Source: Carnegiea gigantea (lineage: Eukaryota > Streptophyta > Magnoliopsida > Caryophyllales > Cactaceae). Taken from it: a DNA stretch of 64,000 nucleotides. The stretch spans positions 72,001-136,000 of the forward strand of contig JAKOGI010000359.1 of the NCBI GenBank assembly GCA_029747015.1, written 5' to 3'. The notes beneath the pieces are model-generated. The model was not told where the DNA came from. It searched no databases and saw only the letters and a list, made by a program, of their open reading frames with translations. The position numbers and the translations under genes were made by a program. Numbering within the stretch: the first letter of the stretch is position 1; each line of letters begins with the position of its first letter. Positions 57,725 to 64,000 of this stretch are shown here, in pieces.

Positions 57725-57729
57725 CAACA
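57725..57729. repeat. Target-site duplication of the LARD-family solo LTR (CAACA, right)
   Basis: Perfect match to 53559-53563. Confidence 0.92.
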
Positions 57730-57734
57730 CTAGT

Positions 57735-57751
57735 CCCCGGTAACGTTTCCA
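57735..57751 (-). promoter_or_regulatory. Primer-binding site of the minus-strand element, tRNA-Asp-like (decayed)
   Basis: On the minus strand the sequence is TGGAAACGTTACCGGGG. This is close to TGGCGCCGTTGCCGGGG, complementary to the plant tRNA-Asp 3' end, and lies 6 bases after the 5' LTR. Athila/Tat elements commonly use this type of site. Confidence 0.65.
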
Positions 57752-57757
57752 AAAACT

Positions 57758-59016
57758 TGATAGGGCCGTAAGCGCACAGTAGTGTTGTAGCAAATGAAGG
57801 TTGTCTCCCACAAGGGCTAGTTTGATCTATTGGGTTTTATCCCCTCAAGAGAGGCTAAGCAAATTAAAATTTGCGATTGAAACTAAACTAATCTATTATC
57901 TAATATAATGAATAAATAATCAAGAAATTATACAAAACTAGCAATCTCTCAATTCATATATAAATCAAGCCTTTCTTCCTCAACAAATTATTTTGAAACT
58001 GATAATTAAAGTATCACAACCTTCTTTTAAGGTGAAGTGAAATACCTAAATCTAACCCATTACCATGTCTTAAGGGTTCTCGATTTGTTTAGATTCGCTA
58101 AGCATGCGATTATCATATTCATGGTTTCTTAATCGGTGTGACCTTTTCAAGACTCTACACAATCAAGTCAAATCCTGGGGTCCTAGTATTGAAGTCCACC
58201 TTTCAGTTCTTCATCCAATACACAAAACATGCAAGAAAGTGATCAAATTTCTCACAAGACAATAATCTTCTAAGATTCGATAAAACAATCCAATAATTCC
58301 AAAATGCTCAAAGAGATGAACAGCAAATTAAGAATTTAACTAGTATTTGCATAAATCCAAAATCAAAACAACAAAAGATAATCAAAATTACAAAACATAA
58401 ATCCAAATATAATGAGAAAAGAGAAGAGAAGAGAAGAGAAGAGAAGAGAAAAGAAATGCTCAGCAACTTAATGCGCTTGAATCCGTCGATTGCAAACCCA
58501 GTATGGAATCCTTGCAAATCTTCACTTCAATTCACTATCTCTTCCTCTAATCTAAATTCTAATCTAAATTATGAAGTTGAAGAGAAAAGGAATGTTGGGT
58601 TGATGAAGTGAGGGTGACAACAACCCTTTTTATAGCGAAATCGCCTGGAAGTCGAACAGCTGTGAGAAAACATGGTAACTAAATTGCATGGAAGTTGAAT
58701 AGTCCTGAGAAAACAAACAGGCTCGGGGGAAAGAGGTCCACCACGGACCATTCGTGGTGACCACTATTTCGACATTCTTCTATTTTTTCTTCCTTCTACG
58801 TGCATAGTGACTTGGGGGTGTCCGTGGGGGTCAAGCTACACTCATTTGAGGGTCAAATCTTGGGTAAAATGGTCCAAAAACCTATAGAACATAGAAAAGA
58901 ATCATAGCCAAGCATAAAACAGAAAAAGGAGTGCATAGTATGGCATAAAATAGATAACTCTCCCTAAAAATGGCACAAAATGACCTCAAAATAGAGTGCA
59001 CTTTAAAGAGTTATCA
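57758..59016 (-). repeat. 5' LTR (1259 bp) of the minus-strand element
   Basis: On the minus strand it starts TGATAACTCTTT and ends CGGCCCTATCA. A CTATAAAAAGG TATA box lies at about 58626-58636 (minus), and the CCACGAATGGTCCGTGGTGG motif lies upstream near 58737-58760. AGAGAAGAGA repeats near 58415-58450 are longer than in the 3' LTR. Confidence 0.9.
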
Positions 59017-60633
59017 ATATTCAAGAGCCTGAAGATCAAATTATAGTGAGGTACCTAGGAGGCCTTGATCCTAAGTATGCTCATGTGCTCAAATTGTAGC
59101 AATACTCAATGTTCCATGAGGTTCGTGTCCTAGTTCAGAAAGTTAAATAATAAAGGAAAGCCAAGCCTTTCAAATGTGATTTTCTAAGATCCCCATCCCA
59201 GAGCCAACCCTTTAATAACGGGGGCCCAATTCTGTCACCCAAACCTACGGTTAATCCTCCCTTTACCCACTAAAATACCAAACTCCACATAAAAGCCTGC
59301 CTCTACAAAATAGACCTAATCCTACTCCTTTAGGAACTAGAAGGTGTTTTAAGTGCCAAGGGTTTGGACACATAGCTGCGGGTTGCCCAATCCTTAAGGT
59401 CATTACTTTGGCCGATTGGGAGACAGTAAAGGAGGAAGAGATGAGGAGGAAAAGGAAGTTTATCTGGCAAAAGAACAATAGAAGAATTAGAAAGAAGTTA
59501 AGGAGGGAGCTGATGAGGGGGAAATGCTTGCTTTTAGAAGAGCTTTGAGTGATCTAAAAGGAGATAGAGATGAGCAAAGAGATAACATATTTCATTCCAG
59601 ATGCATGATACAATGAAATTATGCTCTTTGATTACTGATGGAGGAAGCTGTGCTAATGTTATTTTACTTAGCATGGTGAAGAAACTTAATCTCCATGCTT
59701 CTGCCTATTGACACCCTGATAATATCTAATGGCTTAATTAAGGTAAAGGGTTACAAGTGAACTCTAGATGCTTGATTTCTTTCTCCATTGGAAAAAAATG
59801 ATCAAGATTTATTATAGTGTAACGTGATTCCCACAGATGCATGCTATATTTTGGTAGGAAGACCATGGATGTTTGATAGCAAGGTTATGCATGATGATTA
59901 TCAAAGCACTTATACTTTTCCAAATGAGGGAAAAAGATTACCTTAAGCCCTTTATCCCCTGTCTAACTCTACAAAAGCAAACTAGAAAAGAGCCATGAGT
60001 ATTCAGACCATTTCCTCACTTATAGTGAACCATTATTTAAAGCTTCTTATCATAAATTTATAAATTTTAAGGAATGGATTCTTTCTATTCAAGATGAGTC
60101 CGAAGGTTCACCCCCAAGCCATCCATTATCCATCTCAATCCTTAAATGTTTTAACCATGTTTTTCTAGATAATAAGATTACAATCAAGTATAGTTACCTC
60201 ATACCTAGACTTAAGGATATGCTGGATGCATTACATGGTTGAAAGTTATTTTCCAAGATTGATTTAAGGAGTGGTTATTACCAAATTCGAATCAGAGAAG
60301 ATGATGAATAGGTGATAGTTTTTAAGACCAAAAGAGGCTTATTTAAGTGGTTAGTCATATTTCAGCCTGGAGATCTCATTTGGATCCATGAAGAAAGAGT
60401 TAGTGACAAAGATGATAAGGTTGATTTGTTTAGTGACTATGGCATATCAGCTACATTCAATGTCACAGATTTATGTGCATACTTGGAAGATAATTATCTA
60501 GCAGATTTGAGGGCAAATTCTGTTCAACAAGGGCAGGATGATGGAGGTCCATCAAAACAGCATGCTTTAGGCCTTCAAGTCAGTCTAAGAAGTCCAAGTT
60601 TGGGAGCAAAAGTCTAAGAGATGGTCTTAGCAT
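59017..60633 (+). pseudogene. Internal D continued: gag 3' part, protease and deleted pol
   Basis: Gag resumes with EPEDQIIVRYLGGLDPKYAH. The knuckle at 59345-59386 is intact: C-F-K-C-x4-H-x4-C, the only complete one in the window. Protease near 59625 reads ITDGGSCANV. RT keeps only ITIKYSYLIPRLKDML and KIDLRSGYYQIRIRE; near 60358 FKWLVIF runs straight into QPGDLIWIHEERVSDK, the integrase C-terminal tail. The joint is the same as in internal C. The stretch 60312-60617 is open for 101 codons across the joint, ending after DYGISATFNVTDL and QQGQDDGG. RNase H and integrase are missing, so the copy was non-autonomous. Confidence 0.85.
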
Positions 60634-61915
60634 TGTAAGGATCAAAATCAGACCTACACGGGTTAGAGACCATATATAAACCTAGTTTTATGCGCATTAT
60701 TTCTTAGGCCTCTATGGGGTTTAAGACCAAATTTTTTGTTTAATATGATACTTAAGGAAGTTAGCTATGAATGCAAAGATGTTCAAGTTAAATGAAGCAT
60801 AAGTTGAAGATTCAGGCACATTTTTATAACCGTGCCAGATTAGCCCCTAATCTGAGTCGGGTTTTTTGTTAGGTGTTTTAAGCACCTTAACCCTGATTTA
60901 GCCTTGAATTCTTAATAGAAGTAATTGGCAACATCCTGGGGATTCCACCCAAGCCAGGAAACCAAGTGAAAGTTAGGATTGGAAGGGACACATGGTTGCA
61001 CCAGAGAAGAGCAAAAATCGCCTCTTTGAGCCTGCTTACTTCACCAAGATGTTTTCCCTCTTAAGAGGGCTTGCTAGAGTTATCTCCTTACCTTGTTGGA
61101 TACCTAGGACAGCTAGAAACATCCTTGTGCTCTCTTTAATGCCTAAGTAATGCATGTAACCACAACAATGCAAGAGAGAAGACATTAAGGTTGAGTTATC
61201 TCCTTGCCTTATTGGATACCTAGGACAGTTGGAAACATTCTTATGCTCTCCTTGATGCCTAAGTAACGCATGTAACCACAACAATGTAAGGGAAAAGATT
61301 GAGCTCAATCCGAATGGCCAGCTACAAAGGGGAAGGGGCAGCAGACTTTTTCTCTCCCCTCCATGTCCAAGAAATTCCTTTAGGCTAATTAACATGATCA
61401 AGCTTGAGTTTAGTCATTAGTATTTTGATTTACTAGGTTATTATTTGTAATTAGCTTAATTCAGCATCCTTCGTAAATTTTGTTAACCTAAACTAGTTTA
61501 GAGGTTTCCTAAGTAGGAAGAAACCTCCTCCCTTCCTAGATAGTAAGGGATGGACATGTATAAGGGGTTTTACAAGCTCATTTTGTAATCAACTTTGAGT
61601 ATTGAATCAAGAAAGTTAAGCTTTGCTCCTTTGAGTGTTTTAAACACTTTACTTGCTTATCGTTGCTTCGGCCGAGCTAGGTCGTGATCAAGGGAGCCTT
61701 AATCCTTATTTAGGTGGTGTTTCTGTATTCTAAATAAGATTACGGACCATAAGCTTGTTCTTATGGTGATTCTATGTCTAAGAACATGTTTAGTTTCATT
61801 TAATCGTTCCCTCTCTTCATTCGAATTCACCTAAACTCTAGCTAAAGTTCAATTTGTTCTTAGCTAAGTTGCATTTAATCTTGAGTGTGAGTTGAGTTCT
61901 TGTGTGCATCCATCG
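60634..61915 (+). repeat. LTR2 (about 1282 bp) of the non-autonomous CRM-like chain
   Basis: It starts TGTAAGGATC (approximate) and ends CATCCATCG just before a primer-like TCGTATCAGAGC (61920-61931). It differs from LTR1 mainly by an internal tandem duplication with 116-bp period (61081-61196 repeated from 61197). A plausible-looking minus-strand ORF across that duplication is an artefact. Confidence 0.68.
61081..61312. repeat. 116-bp tandem duplication inside LTR2
   Basis: TATCTCCTTxCCTTxTTGG starts at 61081 and again at 61197. The two copies differ at several sites, so the duplication is not very recent. LTR1 has a single copy. Confidence 0.88.
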
Positions 61916-61919
61916 ACTT

Positions 61920-61931
61920 TCGTATCAGAGC
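61920..61931 (+). promoter_or_regulatory. Initiator-Met primer-binding site after LTR2
   Basis: TCGTATCAGAGC differs by one base from TGGTATCAGAGC. Confidence 0.75.
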
Positions 61932-62039
61932 TAAGTTTCTCCTTGGCCTTGAAGCCAGCCCCCACACATTTCAAATTAGCCCAAACACACATCCCAAACA
62001 CAAACCAAAACACAAACTTGTTTGAGTTCAAATTCAACC

Positions 62040-62739
62040 ATGAGTGCAAGTGCGACTTTCAAAGAGAAATTTGACATGTTGATGCGAAGTTATCAAACTA
62101 TTTCATCTTCTAATTAAGAGCTCAAGGACTCTAATCAAGAACACAAGAATGAAAATAAGTACTTTAAGCATCAATTTGGCGAAGCAATGAAATAGAAGAA
62201 GAAAGCTCTAGCTAGCCCAGTCGGTACTATTTGTGGTGATGAGGATGAAAAAGCCGGCAATGCTTTGAGTTCTTCAAGTGCTGATGAGCCTCAAAGAAGG
62301 GCACGAAGGGAGCATAGACAACCAGCTAATTCTATTGATTTTAGAGTTAAAATTCCAAAGTTTGATGGTAAGTTAGACCCCGATCCGTTTTTGGATTGGA
62401 TGCATAACGTTGAAAGGATCCTTAATTACAAAGAGGTCGCTGAGGATATGAAGGTGAAACTAGTAGCCGTTAGGCTCAGAATGCATGCTTCACTTTGGTG
62501 GACAGGTTTGTGTGCTAAAAGAGTAAGACAATGAAAGAAGAAGATCAGAGCATGGGAGAAGATTAAATCCAAGCTCAAATCTTGGTTCTTACGCGCATCC
62601 CATGTACAAGACAGTTACTCTCAACTATGCAATTTAACTCAAGGAAGTATGAGTATTGAGGAGTACATAGAGTGTTTGAAAAATTCTTAGTCAAATCTGA
62701 TATTAAACGACCTTTCAAATTTGATTTTTTAAGATCCCC
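62040..62739 (+). pseudogene. Internal E: gag of the third copy in the chain, truncated
   Basis: ATG 62040 gives MSASATFKEKFDMLM. After stops, 62265-62534 is open and holds the Gag core FDGKLDPDPFLDWMHN and LRMHASLWWTGLCAKRV, then IKSKLKSWFLRASHVQDSY. A deletion near 62700 removes about 0.1 kb before the region preceding the knuckle. The copy is cut at 62739 by another LTR, at AAGATCCCC; the same host sequence continues uninterrupted at 59187-59200. Confidence 0.78.
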
Positions 62740-64000
62740 TGTAACGCCCTGAAAATTCTAATTCATTTTTTATTGCTAACACTTAGCCCATTTAATGCAG
62801 CAGAAGTATCCTAGTGGGCGTCACTGCCGTGTTTCATAATGGAATATAAGGTAAAAGGTAATTAATTGGATTAAACAAAAGTACAAACCAAAATCAAGGT
62901 CAAGATCTTATGTCAACTACAACTTCAACATTATTCAATGCAAATAAAAATTTAATCTGAACATCTCTGCGGTATCATTCATATCCCATCCCATACAACA
63001 CATCAGTACCAGAAAATAAAGTATTTCAAACAGTGAGATGGAGCTCAATAATGTCTACACCTAATCATAAAGCATCTACTTAAATTCATTTCAAAATTTA
63101 GGGGTGAGTGGGAACATTCAAATAGTTCGAAAGTGACTCTCAGCTAGTTCAAGACCTTTAAACTCCCACATTAGCCATTATTCAAAATCAAACATATCAA
63201 TTTCACTGGCGGGCAACCCCAGCAGAAGGTCTCATAGCCTTTCACCGAATAACCTTACGGGTTAACAGAACCCATCTTGGTATACGACCATTTACAATGG
63301 CACATTCCCGAAAACCATTTGCTATAACTTAGGGAGATTAACTTGTCTCAATATCAAGGTAAACCTACCCTGATCTCAGGAGGCACCCTCCCGCAAACTT
63401 ACCGCAATCTTTCACTTCAGGATTAGTATATTATGAGTAGTATGTTTGGCTTCCCAAAAGCCTAACCCACAACAATCTTTGCTACTTAACAAAACCACTT
63501 AAAAAATGAACTGCTCAAATAAAACATTCAATCACAACAAGATGTTCCATATTTATAAAATCATAGAATTGCATGTTGCATTTCACAGTTTACATATAAG
63601 GTCCCCTTGGCATACAACGTCACATAATAGTTCATAAACATCCAAAATCATTTCAAAAGAGTAGCCAAGGGGAGTTAGGGCATAGACATTACCTCGAGAA
63701 ATAGTAGGTGCCTAGCTTGAGCTCAAACTAGAGTATTAGGCATAATTAATTAAATTAAAACGTCACAAAATGGACTAGCCTAAGTGAATTCTTACACCCG
63801 AAACTATTCTTTTTCAACCTAAGAGTCAGCCATGCCACTACCACCACTTGAGTAGGAGATTCTGATTTTTTGAACCCACATCACTTTTTAAAGCTCAAAT
63901 ACCTAAGAAAAACAATTAATGCAACTTAAACCTATTAGGGCTTTAGGGCAGTTTCTGCGAAGGATTCTGTCCTAGTTTATAGAAGCCGTATCTCCACCTA
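62740..64000 (-). mobile_element. 3' end of a minus-strand Tekay-like LTR, cut by the window end
   Basis: The plus strand begins TGTAACGCCCTG directly at a break in the gag of internal E. Read on the minus strand the LTR ends CAGGGCGTTACA, like the 3' LTR ends at 6692 and 14611 (GCGTTACA). The downstream text carries minus-oriented features similar in style to the solo LTR at 53564, such as an ATTACCTCGAG segment near 63691. Only the first 1.26 kb is in view, so whether it is solo or full length is unknown. Orientation is moderately supported. Confidence 0.6.

Larger units (their letters stand above)
49234..59016 (-). mobile_element. Minus-strand Athila-like non-autonomous LTR retrotransposon
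   Basis: LTRs of 1265 bp (49234-50498) and 1259 bp (57758-59016) lie in the same inverted orientation with a perfect ATATT target duplication. The element reads right to left: 5' LTR, tRNA-Asp-like primer site, short interior, polypurine tract, 3' LTR. The interior is only about 3.1 kb once the LARD-family solo LTR (53564-57724) is removed. It holds a gag-like ORF remnant but no protease, RT or integrase, so it needed help in trans. Its 3' non-coding region matches that of the Athila element at 14640-14945. Confidence 0.9.

Noticed and set aside
61036..61401. 121-codon minus-strand ORF in LTR2
   Set aside because: Its length comes from reading through both copies of the 116-bp duplication, and it has no family similarity.
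1..64000. Host genes, tRNA, rRNA or snoRNA genes
   Set aside because: No exon-like conserved domain or tRNA fold was recognised; every recognisable protein segment belongs to a retroelement. A profile search could still find a very small RNA.
1..64000. Species assignment from the CCACGGACCGTGG-type LTR motif
   Set aside because: Similar motifs occur in retroelements of several asterid families as far as I recall; the sequence alone does not settle it.

Overview
This is a plant nuclear genome window, almost certainly from an angiosperm (probably a eudicot), made almost entirely of nested LTR retrotransposons and their debris. Every recognisable coding trace is gag, protease, reverse transcriptase (RT), RNase H, integrase (INT) or an Athila-type extra ORF. 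All of them are broken by stops, frameshifts or deletions. I found no host gene, tRNA, rRNA or CRISPR. The species cannot be fixed from the sequence. The density of nested Ty3/gypsy elements, many with target-site duplications (TSDs) still visible, suggests a pericentromeric or similar gene-poor region.

Layout, left to right. (1) 1-3277 and 14612-17113: plus-strand Athila-type element (pol remnant, post-pol ORF, long 3' non-coding region, polypurine tract, 3' LTR). It is split by (2) a complete but decayed Tekay/Del-like chromovirus, 3278-14611, with LTRs of about 3.4 kb. (3) 17587-34934: element A, a CRM-like chromovirus fragment (5' LTR, gag, protease, RT). Its protease is split by a hAT-like MITE (20045-32695). 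That MITE is itself split by an almost pristine LARD (large retrotransposon derivative, 20355-32352) with 4.3-kb LTRs, no coding internal domain and a perfect 5-bp TSD. A's RT is further split by a 1-kb solo LTR (33415-34445). (4) 34935-39914: element B, the most complete CRM-like pol in the window, then its 3' LTR region. (5) 39915-45095: a tandem array of ~145-bp units with a higher-order duplication, interrupted by an Athila-like solo LTR (43347-44603). (6) 45096-62739: a tandem chain of a non-autonomous CRM-like family, internal C - LTR1 - internal D - LTR2 - internal E. The gag of D is split by a minus-strand Athila-like non-autonomous element (49234-59016), which is itself split by a LARD-family solo LTR (53564-57724). 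(7) 62740-64000: the 3' end of another minus-strand LTR, running off the window.

How the pieces relate. Three lineages recur: Athila-like (LTRs ~1.26 kb, TGATAA start), Tekay/LARD-like (LTRs 3.4-4.4 kb, TGTAA start, initiator-Met primer site) and CRM-like (LTRs ~1-1.3 kb). At least two families are non-autonomous and would need enzymes in trans: the LARD, and the CRM-like family whose two readable copies share exactly the same pol deletions. The most unusual signals are a tandem series of hairpins with compensatory stem changes inside the LARD LTRs, and the ~145-bp array sitting where a retroelement leader should be.
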